A stretch of 64,000 nucleotides of DNA from Endozoicomonas montiporae CL-33 (GCF_001583435.1 NZ_CP013251.1:3237215-3301214); one strand, 5' to 3'; positions 1-8,226 are shown, numbered from the stretch's first letter. Made by a program: numbers and translations. The notes: generated by a model from the letters alone, not told the origin.

Positions 1-1
1 C

Positions 2-1426
2 GACACTCTGGTTGCCGGTGCCGGATTATGCCGCAAAGCATCGGTCGAACATATTGTTAAAAACGGCAGGGACAGCATTCAGTGGCTCATCGACATCGGC
101 GTCCCCTTTACTGAAGACAAAAAACATAACCGTCCCTTTGACTTTCATCTCACCCGCGAGGGCGGGCACAGTGCACGGCGTATTATTCATGCCGCCGACG
201 CAACAGGACTGGCTATTTCTGACACATTAATTGCCAGGGTTCGTCAGCAAGCCAATATTGATATCTATGAGCACCATCTGGCCATTGATCTGATTACCAG
301 CCAGAAACTGGGAGCACAGCAACAGCAGGGACTCGGGGCTTACGTTCTGGATCTGAAATCTGACCGGGTTCACCTGTTCAAAGCCAGGGCCCAGGTGCTC
401 GCCAGCGGTGGTGCCAGCAAAGCCTACCTCTACAGCAGTAACAGCGATGGTGCCAGTGGCGATGGCATTGCCATGGCCTGGCGTGCAGGGTGCCGGATTG
501 GCAACATGGAATTCAACCAGTTCCACCCGACCTGCCTGTACCATCCCAATGCAAAGTCCTTTCTGATCTCGGAAGCGGTTCGCGGTGAAGGCGGACAACT
601 GCTGCGCCCTGATGGCACACGCTTCATGCCGGACTACGATTCTCGTGCCGAACTGGCACCCCGTGATATTGTTGCCCGTGCCATTGACCACGAAATGAAA
701 CGACTAGGGGCCGACTGCCTGTTTCTGGACATCAGTCACAAGCCTTCAGAATTTGTACGCTCCCATTTCCCTACGATTTATGAACGCTGCCTGGAATACG
801 GGATAGACATAACCAGAGAGCCTATCCCCATTGTGCCTGCCTCTCATTACACCTGTGGTGGTGTTCTGGTCAATCATCAGGGTCAGACCGATGTACCAGG
901 CGTCTATGCCATTGGCGAATGCGCCTTTACCGGCCTGCACGGTGCTAACCGGCTGGCCAGCAACTCTCTGCTGGAATGCTTTGTCACTGCACGAAGCTGT
1001 GCAGAGGACATTAATCAATCCATTCACACCCTGATCGACAGTGACACCTTACCCGACTGGGATGACAGTCAGGTAACGGACTCGGATGAAGGGGTTGTCA
1101 TTTCCCATAACTGGGAAGAACTGCGCCGTTTTATGTGGGATTATGTGGGTATCGTTCGCACCACGAAACGTCTGATCAGGGCTCGCAACCGGATCAAACT
1201 GCTGCAATCTGAAATCAACGACTTTTACAGTCATTTCAAGGTTTGCAATGATCTTATTGAGCTGCGCAACCTGACGCTGGTGTCTGAGCTGATTATTGAA
1301 AGCGCCCTGTCACGAAAGGAATCGAGAGGGTTGCATTATACGCTGGACTATCCGACCACCGCAGAAACAGCAGAAGATACGATTCTTACACCTGAAAATT
1401 TCTGCCCGGCAAATGCAATTGAGTGA
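2..1426 (+). CDS. nadB: L-aspartate oxidase, 5' end outside the window
   Basis: Flavoenzyme that oxidises L-aspartate to iminoaspartate, the first step of de novo NAD synthesis, in the cytoplasm. The open frame enters at base 2 and runs without a stop to TGA at 1424-1426, so the first ATG at 395 is internal and not a start. The visible part carries family motifs in order: LTREGGHSARRI-type segment, ASGGASKAYLY, GCRIGNMEFNQFHPTCLY, the ASHYTCGGV stretch and GLHGANRLASNSLLECF, then the helical C-terminal domain. It lies convergent to ygfX-sdhE, the neighbourhood usual in gammaproteobacteria, but about 6 kb of mobile DNA now separates them. Only the N-terminal FAD-binding part is missing. Confidence 0.95.
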   Translation, partial: DTLVAGAGLCRKASVEHIVKNGRDSIQWLIDIGVPFTEDKKHNRPFDFHLTREGGHSARRIIHAADATGLAISDTLIARVRQQANIDIYEHHLAIDLITSQKLGAQQQQGLGAYVLDLKSDRVHLFKARAQVLASGGASKAYLYSSNSDGASGDGIAMAWRAGCRIGNMEFNQFHPTCLYHPNAKSFLISEAVRGEGGQLLRPDGTRFMPDYDSRAELAPRDIVARAIDHEMKRLGADCLFLDISHKPSEFVRSHFPTIYERCLEYGIDITREPIPIVPASHYTCGGVLVNHQGQTDVPGVYAIGECAFTGLHGANRLASNSLLECFVTARSCAEDINQSIHTLIDSDTLPDWDDSQVTDSDEGVVISHNWEELRRFMWDYVGIVRTTKRLIRARNRIKLLQSEINDFYSHFKVCNDLIELRNLTLVSELIIESALSRKESRGLHYTLDYPTTAETAEDTILTPENFCPANAIE

Positions 1427-1530
1427 CACAATTGGTATCACTCATGCCTGATCGGGATAGGGCGTAGCCTCACAGCTACGCTCCTCCCACACCACGCAGC
1501 GTACGGGTCCGTACTACGCGGTTCGGCCAG

Positions 1531-2071
1531 TTAAGCAGCCAACAACCTGATCAATCCTAACCCGTCAAACCAACTATTCGGTAGCGCCATATGTAGAGCT
1601 GGACTCCGGCTCATTCGCCAGTGCCCTTTTCCTGAAGCTACCGTTTGCCTTGTCAGTTTGTCACTGATTCCCTGCTTTCGCAGTTCCTTGTACCGCTTTG
1701 GGCTCCTTTTCCATTGATACCAGAGTAAACTTCTTAATCGCCTTCTTATCCAGCAATCAAAGTGCTCAAACTCTGTGCAGGTTTCTATTTCCCGGAAGTA
1801 GTTCTTCCAACCCTGCAAGTATCTGTTGAGTCCTTCCAACCTCTGTTCAAGGGATCGCCCTCCCTTTCGGGTTAGCTGTCTGATTTTATCTTTGAAACGC
1901 TTGCAGCTCTTTGCCGCAAGGGTTTTCCTACCGTCTCGGGTAAAACTGTATCCCAGAAATGCGAGCTTCCATGCACGATCTACCGCACTCTTTGTACGAT
2001 TGACCTTTAGCTTCATTTTACCTTCGATCAGCTTAACCAGACTTGCCATCACCCTTTCGCCTGCCTTCTTA
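1531..2071 (-). pseudogene. ltrA: Group II intron reverse transcriptase/maturase, C-terminal fragment
   Basis: This is the thumb/maturase part. It reads KKAGERVMASLVKLIEG, then LKVNRTKSAVDRAWKLAFLG and GLNRYLQGWKNYF, and ends at RLLAA. It joins in frame to the fragment at 3775-4340 once the IS110 element is removed (VFVKS followed by KKAGERV). A start at 2052 would be artificial because the natural frame comes from upstream across the insertion. With the N-terminal fragment the protein would be about 424 residues, a normal length for a class C intron protein. On its own this piece should not be functional. Confidence 0.85.
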
Positions 2072-2115
2072 CTTCTGAGTAACTCCCCATGAGCTCGCCG
2101 GTTGCTAAAACAACC

Positions 2116-3513
2116 CTAACCGACGGCGGTTTCAACCGGCGTTAATGTGAAGCCCATATCTTTAGCCTTCTGCTTCAGGGTTTTTAAAACTCTTTCTCTG
2201 TAACGCTGCTCAAAATATTCCTGACCTTCATCTACATACTGACTCCCATGTTTGAGCATACTGTAAACCAGCCTTGCCAGCTTATGTGCTGTTGCCGTAA
2301 TCGCCTTTGGAGCACCAAGCTTGCTTCGCATTCTACGGTAATAGGCACCCAGGGCGCTTTTTGAGTTGGCCAGTGCATAAGCCGCCAACCTGAATGCTGT
2401 TGCGGCTGCGCCTGGCAAACGCTTGGTTTTCCGGTTCAGAACTTTACCACCGGATATTTTGGTTCCGGGACAGAGCCCTAACCAGGAGGCAAAATGTTTA
2501 GCGGAAGGCCATCGACTCATATCCAAACCGATTTCTGAAACAATCTTCAGAGCCGTATTTTCGTCGATGCCGTCGATATCAGTCAGATCGACACCGCTCA
2601 CCCGGTTGAGCTCTGAACGCACATCAAAGTCTGGAGCGCAACGGGACTTCCGTTTTTTTGAAGGCTTATCTGGCGTAGAAGGCTTTTGAGAGTCTTTATC
2701 ATCTTTGCTGTCAAATGTGTTGAGCTTCTGTTCCAGAGCTTTGTCACAAGCCCTGATTTTTTCATCATAAGTATCGTAAAGTTCAACAGCTTGCCGCAGA
2801 GCAAATACATGCTCATCCCGGTAATGCCCCTTCAGGGATTTGGCGATTTCTTCCTCGGATTTTTTGCAGTGCTTGTCACGATATCTGGCCAGCTCCACAG
2901 GATTCCGCTGCCCATTCAGTATGGCGCGGATAATAGTCATACCGGTTTTTCCGGTAATATCAGTCACCACATTATCCAGTAACAGATTCATCTGTCGAAG
3001 TGCCTTTTGCATATGCTGGATGTGGGAAGCACGGTAGCCAACAAGAGTGTCACGTTGTCGTCTATAAGATCGTAAAGAGCAAACCTGCTCATCAGGGCGG
3101 AACGCGCCATTGAGCAACCCGTAAGTATGTAACTGCAAAAGCCATTGGCAGTCCAGAACATCAGACTTACGTCCGGCAACATTCTTTACATGTCGTGCAT
3201 TGACCAGCTTTACATCAAGTCCCCGGGATTCCAGTATTTCAAACGCAGGTATCCAGTAAATTCCGGTTGACTCCATCACAACGGTGGTAATGCCAAGCTT
3301 TACGAGCCAGTCAGCCATAGCTTCAAGGTCTGCGGTAAAACAGCCAAACGAACGCACCGGTTGTTCATCTAACTCTTCTGGCACTGCAACAAAGTGTGAC
3401 TCTGACCCGATATCAATACCGGCGGCAAAGAGATTGATTTTCTCCAGATGTCCAGCAATACGCTTTTTGACTCTGTCAGAATGGGAACGGTTGGATTTGC
3501 TGCGGCGAGACAT
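2116..3513 (-). CDS. IS110-family DEDD transposase
   Basis: A 465-residue recombinase. The N-terminal RuvC-like domain shows the acidic residues in order: IDIGSESH near residue 35, VVMESTGIYW near 80, and RKSDVLDCQWL near 115. A coiled middle region and a basic, low-complexity linker near residues 275-290 follow. The C-terminal Transposase_20-type domain has DIDGIDENTALKIVSEIG and GLCPGTKISGGK, which includes the serine used in strand exchange. Length and domain order are those of intact family members, so this copy may be active. It is encoded within the element at 2072-3774. Confidence 0.9.
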   Translation of the reverse strand: MSRRSKSNRSHSDRVKKRIAGHLEKINLFAAGIDIGSESHFVAVPEELDEQPVRSFGCFTADLEAMADWLVKLGITTVVMESTGIYWIPAFEILESRGLDVKLVNARHVKNVAGRKSDVLDCQWLLQLHTYGLLNGAFRPDEQVCSLRSYRRQRDTLVGYRASHIQHMQKALRQMNLLLDNVVTDITGKTGMTIIRAILNGQRNPVELARYRDKHCKKSEEEIAKSLKGHYRDEHVFALRQAVELYDTYDEKIRACDKALEQKLNTFDSKDDKDSQKPSTPDKPSKKRKSRCAPDFDVRSELNRVSGVDLTDIDGIDENTALKIVSEIGLDMSRWPSAKHFASWLGLCPGTKISGGKVLNRKTKRLPGAAATAFRLAAYALANSKSALGAYYRRMRSKLGAPKAITATAHKLARLVYSMLKHGSQYVDEGQEYFEQRYRERVLKTLKQKAKDMGFTLTPVETAVG

Positions 3514-3774
3514 GGTTTACCCTCTATACTTCCGTGCGAAGGCATATCCGGATATGGGGCTGTCGATGATTCGCATTCTTCCGAACGAGATCGCATATTG
3601 CGTCATCAGTGATGTTGTCGCCAGCTCCCCGACCACGCTTTCAAACGGGCAAAAGGCACCAGTGTGTTTACGGTCTCTGGTCCGGATATGTCTTCCTTTC
3701 TATCATAGGCATGTAGGCAGTAGTTGGGAGAAAAGTTACTCATAGATGTTCAGCCGGGGGCCCGGCTTGGAGCG
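3514..3774 (-). ncRNA. Candidate bridge RNA region of the IS110 element
   Basis: This non-coding left end of the IS110 element lies between the element edge and the transposase start. In studied IS110 elements this interval is transcribed across the circularised junction and folds into the bridge RNA that pairs with target and donor DNA. Here it contains a strong palindrome near the edge (AGCCGGGCCCCCGGCT, 3754-3769) and further complementary stretches. The RNA itself is inferred from family and position; its exact ends and guide loops were not determined. Confidence 0.45.
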
Positions 3775-4344
3775 CTTTTAACAAACACACGACAGTCGTC
3801 TGCGTATCGAACAAACCGTAACCCTCGTTTTTCAAGCGTTTTGTCGAGTTCGTCCAATACTATGTTTGAGAGCACAGGAGACAGCGGCCCTCCTTGTGGC
3901 ACACCTTCCGTTTGCGGTTTTGACAGTCCATTTTCCATCACTCCGGACTTCAGGAATCGATGAATCAAACGCAATACATCCTTGTCCTGTATATGCTCTG
4001 CCAGCTTTGCCATCAGTCGATCATGATTGACTCGATCAAAGAACTTCGACAAATCAATATCAACCACCCAGTCGTAACCATCCTTTATATACGACTGAGC
4101 CTGATGTGCTGACCTCTGCGGTCTGAATCCATAGCTGTAAGACGAGAACCGTGGCTCCCATTCTGCCTGTAATACTTGCTGTATTGCCTGCTGCACCATT
4201 CGATCAAGAGCTGTTGGAATGCCCAACTTTCGCTCTCCACCATCCGGTTTGGGGATCAGAACTCTTCTTACCGGAGTTGGTTTCCACAACCCTCTCAGCA
4301 AACATTGCCTCAGTTGACGACCATGCTCTTGTAAATACCTGAAC
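3775..4344 (-). pseudogene. ltrA: Group II intron reverse transcriptase, central fragment with YADD
   Basis: This carries the palm and finger motifs of the reverse transcriptase: RRVLIPKPDGGERKLGIP, YSYGFRPQRSAHQA, WVVDIDLSKFFDRVNH, EGVPQGGPLSPVLSNI and the catalytic VRYADDCRVFV. It runs from the IS4/IS701-like junction (RYLQEHGRQLRQ) to the IS110 junction (VFVKS). The apparent ends in the raw frame (3750 and 4400) lie inside the two insertion sequences. The catalytic aspartates are intact, so the damage is only the two insertions. Confidence 0.88.
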
Positions 4345-5992
4345 ACTCGATGCTGCAGTTTTTGATATTTGAGGGAGAGCAGGAAATGGCAGGGTGGCAT
4401 AAGAGCAGACTACTACTGCAGCTCCGAATTCAAGCCTTGCGAGATTCCATCATAGCCACAGCAGCAGGTTGGAGGTAAGATCTCATAGGAACTTAATAAC
4501 CGTCAAGTGTCGTATCTTGCTAATTCGCCCATTACCCGTTGTCACTGCCTTTCTGGATGCTTTGAATGATTCGCTCAAGTCCATCAATTCCTCTGCGCAG
4601 TTGAGTAGATCCCAGAAAGTGGCACTGGGCGTTTTTATCATGGGAATCGTGGTAACTAAAACTATTAACTGGGCTGCTTTTGAGCGCAGAAGCTTAGGCA
4701 GATTCAAAGCGACCCGTCTGTGCTGGATGTTTTATCAAGCAGAAATTGCATGGCAAAGCCTGCTACAGGCCAGCGTCAGAAATATTCTTCTACGCTATGG
4801 AATACAAAGTGGAACCCTTGCTATCGACGATACAGGAAAAAAGCGCACTAAAAGGACTTCAAAAATCGACGGTGCCCATAAGATAAAAGACAAATCAACA
4901 GGTGGTTATTTTAATGGGCAGGAACTGGTGTTTATGGTGCTCGTTACTGAAGTAGCTACCTTTCCAGTAGGGTTTCGCTTTTATATTCCTGACCCTGAGT
5001 TATCTGCATGGAGGAAGAAAGACAAGGCGCTCAGGAAGCAAGGCATTCAGAAAAAAGAACGACCGAACCGTCCTGAGCCAGATCATGTTCGTTACCCCAC
5101 CATGCAGTCGTTGACGCTGGTTATGCTGCAAGAATTTGTTGATTCGTTTCCCAACATTACGATCAAAGCAATTCTCGCTGATGCACTGTATGGCACAGGA
5201 GACTTTATGGATAAGGCTGCGGAAATAACAGGCGGAGCCCAGGTTGTCAGCCAACTGCGCTCGAATCAGAAAGTATCCAACCGAAACCACTCGGAAGCGA
5301 CTCTCAAAGCTTACTTTTCGCGCCAGAAAGGCGCTGAAACTCAACTCATAATACGCGGTGGCAAAGAAGAGCAGGTCACGATGCTGGCTGCTCGGCTGTA
5401 TGTTAAGGCTCATGGGAAAAGACGTTTTGTTATTGCCCTGAAGTATGAGGGTGAAGAGGATTATCGCTATCTGGTGGCTTCAGATATGTCATGGCGGCAT
5501 ACCGACATAGCCAGGATTTACACCTTGAGGTGGTTGGTCGAGGTTTTCATTCAAGACTGGAAAGCTCATTGTGGCTGGAACAGGTTGAGCAAACAGCAAG
5601 GTGCTGACGGATCGCAGCGCGGCGTGATCCTGAGCCTGCTGTGCGAACACATGCTGTTACTGCACCCTGAGCAATTCGTCCTACTGAAAAACAAACAGGC
5701 CGGAATGCCCGCAGGCTGTCTGATCGAACGCCTCAATGCAGAAGCCTTGCTTGCTACGGTGAAATCAGTGGTTGAATCGGAAGATCCAGATACCGAGCTT
5801 AAGGCTCTGGCCTTAGCCTTAGAGCATACTTTGCCCAAGCGGGAGTCGAGCAGGCATATGGCTGGTAGAGACCTGGGAGAACAAAAGGCAACTGACTCAC
5901 TCAAAGCACACGCCCGGAAGTTTAAACTTTTAGATGCAGCTTAGAATCGAGATAAATACGTTACTTGTTTAGGTAAAACTGCAGCATCGAGT
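4345..5992 (+). mobile_element. IS4/IS701-like insertion sequence with 18-bp inverted repeats and a 4-bp target duplication
   Basis: Perfect 18-base terminal inverted repeats, ACTCGATGCTGCAGTTTT at 4345-4362 and its complement at 5975-5992, frame a 1648-base element with one transposase gene. GAAC at 4341-4344 is duplicated at 5993-5996. Deleting the element and one GAAC restores the reverse transcriptase frame as TVDDLFRYLQEHGRQ, which proves the insertion point. A 4-bp duplication fits the IS701 family better than classical IS4 elements, which usually duplicate 10-13 bp. Confidence 0.9.
4469..5944 (+). CDS. DDE transposase of the IS4/IS701-like element
   Basis: A transposase of up to 491 residues. 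Likely catalytic residues are the first Asp in LAIDDTGKKRTK (about residue 118), the second in ILADALYGTGDFMD (about 233), and the Glu in the signature RWLVEVFIQDWKAHCGW (about 364), followed by a helical C-terminal part. The open frame begins with TTG at 4469, placed just after GGTT with GGAGG overlapping, so the true start is uncertain. No in-frame ATG comes before MGIVVTKTINWAAF. The gene is uninterrupted and its ends match the element, so it may be active. The family call is between IS4 and IS701. Confidence 0.85.
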   Translation: MEVRSHRNLITVKCRILLIRPLPVVTAFLDALNDSLKSINSSAQLSRSQKVALGVFIMGIVVTKTINWAAFERRSLGRFKATRLCWMFYQAEIAWQSLLQASVRNILLRYGIQSGTLAIDDTGKKRTKRTSKIDGAHKIKDKSTGGYFNGQELVFMVLVTEVATFPVGFRFYIPDPELSAWRKKDKALRKQGIQKKERPNRPEPDHVRYPTMQSLTLVMLQEFVDSFPNITIKAILADALYGTGDFMDKAAEITGGAQVVSQLRSNQKVSNRNHSEATLKAYFSRQKGAETQLIIRGGKEEQVTMLAARLYVKAHGKRRFVIALKYEGEEDYRYLVASDMSWRHTDIARIYTLRWLVEVFIQDWKAHCGWNRLSKQQGADGSQRGVILSLLCEHMLLLHPEQFVLLKNKQAGMPAGCLIERLNAEALLATVKSVVESEDPDTELKALALALEHTLPKRESSRHMAGRDLGEQKATDSLKAHARKFKLLDAA

Positions 5993-6160
5993 GAACAGGT
6001 CATCCACCGTCATACGGTCAATGCCTGCCGCTCCTTTGTTGCGTTTTACTCGTTGAAAGGCTTTCTTCAAGTTGTTGGGATGAGCAATGCGTGCCATCAG
6101 GCTTGCATCGCTTGCCGGGCTTTCGTAATCCTGTGATACCGACACAACCTCAGCCCTCAT
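5993..6160 (-). pseudogene. ltrA: Group II intron reverse transcriptase, N-terminal fragment
   Basis: The first 56 residues of the intron protein, beginning MRAEVVSVSQDYESPASDAS and containing NNLKKAFQRVKRNKGAAGIDRMTVDDLF, the usual start of the RT-0 finger region. The frame is then broken by the IS4/IS701-like element. The same N-terminus, MRAETISALQDYKSPAGG, is still recognisable in the deleted copy near 40390-40490, which supports this start. Confidence 0.85.
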
Positions 6161-6183
6161 AGCGTCGCAGCCTCCGGTTCCGC

Positions 6184-6651
6184 CGTGACCACTTGGTATG
6201 AGTTCCAGTGTTTGCTGGATTTGTCTGCGTCCGGTGTTTCGAATAACAGAAACTACTCACCACTCTGTACCGTTCAGGCCTTCACTGACATGCGCCAGCT
6301 ACTATGCCGTCTGCTGACTTCTGTATGGCGATCAAATCACCTTACGGTGACCTCAGTCCGAAATATCAGACACCACACAGACCTCCCGAGGTAAGTCACA
6401 CCGCCTTCGCCGCACAACCACCAGATCTACTGCCTGAATGTCCGGATGAGTATGGACTTCGTCATCAAGTGCTGACTCGTCCTCACGCAAACAGCCTCAT
6501 ATCTGATTTCTGTTCGCTGGCTCGCGGTTTTGCTCTACACTGCCTTCAGCCTGCACCTCGCGATACAGACCTTGTGCTTCGCTAGTCCTTCGCCCTCATC
6601 TGGCTGGACAGGGGACTTTCACCCCCAAGCTGTGTGACATGCTCGGCACAC
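6184..6651 (-). ncRNA. Group II intron 5' ribozyme domains
   Basis: About 470 non-coding bases between the intron 5' end and the reverse transcriptase start. The segment includes the conserved opening GCTTGGGGGTGAAAGTCCCC. It aligns over its whole length with 40505-40977 with scattered substitutions, many of which look compensatory by eye. Small open frames here (for example 6304-6585) are unlikely to be genes. The domain I-III assignment is by position and family knowledge, not by folding. Confidence 0.7.
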
Positions 6652-6987
6652 ACCAGAAAGCCTGCCTACGGCAGGCTTTGTCCCCTGACGCAACCCCAGA
6701 CAATAAGCACCCACAGCACCTGTCAGCCCACTGATAGCCAGGTAATAACCCGGTGACGCCAAATCTCCGGTCACACGAATCAACCACAGACCAATCATGG
6801 TGCCCATCCCGGCAAACAGCGTAGCGCAGATATTGTAACTACACGCCAGTCCGGTAAAACGTACCGCCACAGGAAAACTGCTGACCACCAGCAAAATAGC
6901 AATGCCTTCCACACTGCCCCACATCAGGGCTCCGACTACTGCCACCACCAGAAGGTCAGCCTCTCCGCTGGCGTACCAGCTGAATAC
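6652..6987 (-). pseudogene. Remnant of a major-facilitator (MHS-like) transporter, C-terminal part only
   Basis: The frame reads PVFSWYASGEADLLVVAVVG, then LMWGSVEGIAILLVVSSFPVAVRFTG and later LASPGYYLAISGLTGAVGAY. These are hydrophobic segments resembling the last four or so helices of metabolite:H+ symporters. The N-terminal two thirds are missing. The 3' end runs into the group II intron; splicing the intron out would give the ending VGRLSGQA and then a stop. Its upstream junction abuts a different broken gene at about 6990, so a deletion joined two unrelated genes. Confidence 0.55.
6657..6679 (-). terminator. Hairpin that served as the intron target
   Basis: Ten-base perfect stem AAAGCCTGCC / GGCAGGCTTT with a three-base loop, five bases upstream of the intron 5' end on the minus strand. 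It has the shape of an intrinsic terminator whose T-tract was displaced by the intron. It lies at the 3' end of the transporter remnant at 6652-6987. Confidence 0.6.
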
Positions 6988-7243
6988 CGGCCAGGCCGTA
7001 GAGATTATTCTGTTCTATCACTTTGTCTGAACAGGCAAAAAAGATGGGCGCTGGAAGATCCGAAAAATGTCTGCCTGATATATCGTATTTTTCAGGTAGC
7101 CCGAACACCCGCCTGGTATGGGTATTCATATAAAAGGCACGTCCGTAACAGTCATGCACACCCCATGCCCGGGAAGAGCCAGACTCCATATAATTCAAAA
7201 AGTCCTGGGATATAGCAGGTTCGAGCATTGTCATCATTGTCAC
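6988..7243 (-). pseudogene. Truncated PAS-domain regulator, N-terminal part only
   Basis: About 85 codons starting MTMMTMLEPAISQDFLNYM and containing SSRAWGVHDCYGRAFYMNTH and RRVFGLPEKYDISGRHFSDL. This pattern is that of the N-terminal PAS domain of LuxR-type regulators found in enterobacteria and vibrios. The frame then runs into the transporter remnant and stops at 6956, so the second half of PAS and any helix-turn-helix are missing. The family assignment is from remembered motif similarity and is moderate. Confidence 0.5.
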
Positions 7244-7315
7244 CGCAATACCGTCATCTTGTCCTACTGGTTATTCAGCAGCCCGTCTATGACCGCTTAT
7301 TCTCAAACCCGAACG

Positions 7316-7399
7316 AAGAGCCCGTCTCTGAAGTCATACGTTAACGCTTGCAGTTCGAGCATAGCTTGAGCTGCACGCAGACTCTGGAGACGGGCTCTT
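7316..7399. repeat. Long nested hairpin, possible small palindromic element
   Basis: A perfect 13-base inverted repeat, AAGAGCCCGTCTC at 7316-7328 and its complement at 7387-7399, encloses an inner imperfect hairpin (GCAGTTCGAGC with GCTTGAGCTGC, 7350-7374). The whole could fold into one structured arm of about 84 bases. It sits between the truncated regulator and ygfX. It may be a MITE, an insertion sequence end, or a stable RNA or terminator structure; no open frame is associated. Confidence 0.5.
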
Positions 7400-7475
7400 A
7401 GAATTCTGAAACAGTTTAGTGGAGCTTCAGAACCACAGCTGAAATATTTTTAAATTAATACTCTTCTTATTTGTA

Positions 7476-7985
7476 TTACCTTTCAGCACCGTTGTGCTTT
7501 TTTAACAGCAGTCGCAGCCTCAACGCATGCAGCGACGCAGTTTCACCCGTATCCGACCACAGGCAAACCCAATAGTTCCCTGACCGGATTCCGAGGCTAT
7601 TTCGTGACAGCCTGACGTTTTTTGCTTCTGTACGGAATGAAAAAGCCATGAGCCATGGCGTCACCAGCAACGTTCCTGATGGCCAGACTCGCTGCCAGCC
7701 AGAATGTGTCAACAACAACCACTGATCATTGCGATAACGCAGTGCTTTAACACTGTCCGGACGGGTACGGGCAATCTGTCGCTGGTAAAAACGCCAGCCA
7801 TGAATCAGTACCAGTAAAGAAACGGAGGTCTGCAAAGGAAAGGAGAGATTGGACAGCCAGGGCGCTACCAAGGCAAGAAAGTGAACACTGGTCCCGACAA
7901 CCAGCATTGACCGGGACCGTTGCAGACGAATATCAATCAGCTCATCGTCTTCACACACCATCGGTGTTAAAGCTGCGACGGGCAT
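7476..7985 (-). CDS. ygfX: YgfX/CptA-like membrane protein
   Basis: Small inner-membrane protein with two adjacent hydrophobic segments (about residues 28-65: MLVVGTSVHFLALVAPWL and TSVSLLVLIHGWRFYQ), a topology typical of YgfX. A beta-rich soluble tail with WLLLTHSGWQRVWPSG and NYWVCLWSDTGE follows. The gene overlaps the end of sdhE by 35 bases. In E. coli the homologue was proposed as a membrane toxin (CptA) paired with CptB/SdhE, though a clear role is not settled. A second start (MVCEDDELIDIRLQ, 7961) would shorten the overlap to 11 bases. No strong ribosome site is visible, consistent with translational coupling to sdhE. Confidence 0.8.
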   Translation of the reverse strand: MPVAALTPMVCEDDELIDIRLQRSRSMLVVGTSVHFLALVAPWLSNLSFPLQTSVSLLVLIHGWRFYQRQIARTRPDSVKALRYRNDQWLLLTHSGWQRVWPSGTLLVTPWLMAFSFRTEAKNVRLSRNSLGIRSGNYWVCLWSDTGETASLHALRLRLLLKKHNGAER

Positions 7986-8226
7986 AGGTGATGATCGTAT
8001 CGATCATGGCAGCCAGCGCTTTGTCTTCCGGACGTTGTTCACTCATGAACCAGGTAAACAGATCCGCATCCTGACAATCCAGCAAGCGCACATACACCTG
8101 CTGATCTTCAGCGGGCAAGTCTCTCAGCACTTCGTTAGTGAACGGTTCCAGCAGAACATCCAGCTCCAGCATCCCACGGCGGCTATGCCATTGAACCCGC
8201 TTAAAATCATCACCGCTCAGTTTCAT
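7951..8226 (-). CDS. sdhE: FAD assembly factor SdhE
   Basis: A 91-residue cytoplasmic protein that promotes covalent attachment of FAD to the SdhA subunit of succinate dehydrogenase. The conserved RRGMLELD segment (about residues 16-23), which contains the RGxxE motif essential in this family, is present, followed by LLDCQDADLFTWFM typical of the five-helix fold. It is divergent from ygfZ across about 190 bases and co-transcribed with ygfX, the common gammaproteobacterial arrangement. Confidence 0.93.
   Translation of the reverse strand: MKLSGDDFKRVQWHSRRGMLELDVLLEPFTNEVLRDLPAEDQQVYVRLLDCQDADLFTWFMSEQRPEDKALAAMIDTIITYARRSFNTDGV

Larger units (their letters stand above)
2072..3774 (-). mobile_element. 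IS110-family insertion sequence inside the intron reverse transcriptase
   Basis: The element is bounded by comparing the interrupted reverse transcriptase on both sides: joining GTTAAAAG to TAAGAAGG restores the frame VFVKSKKAGERV. Both junctions share AAG, so each edge is uncertain by up to three bases. There is no target duplication and no long terminal inverted repeat, which fits IS110. A short subterminal inverted repeat of eight bases (GAGTAACT) lies at 2077-2084 and 3734-3741. The transposase gene sits near the right end and leaves about 260 non-coding bases before its start, the place where IS110 elements encode their bridge RNA. Confidence 0.85.
1451..6651 (-). mobile_element. Group II intron (class C-like), carrying two nested insertion sequences
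   Basis: The minus strand begins at 6651 with GTGTGCCGAGC, a good group II 5' end (GUGYG), and ends near 1451 with CCCTATCCCGAT, after domain V/VI-like hairpins around 1455-1525. Between lie about 470 bases of 5' ribozyme and a split reverse transcriptase. A second copy at 40287-40977 matches both ends, which is how the limits were set. The 5' end lies five bases after a hairpin (6657-6679), as expected of class C introns, which target terminator stem-loops. The intron cannot make a full reverse transcriptase because IS110-like and IS4/IS701-like elements interrupt it. Limits could be off by a few bases. Confidence 0.8.

Noticed and set aside
6304..6585. Short plus-strand frame, and the similar one at 40629-41012
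   Set aside because: Both lie in the antisense of the group II intron ribozyme and match only because the two intron copies match.
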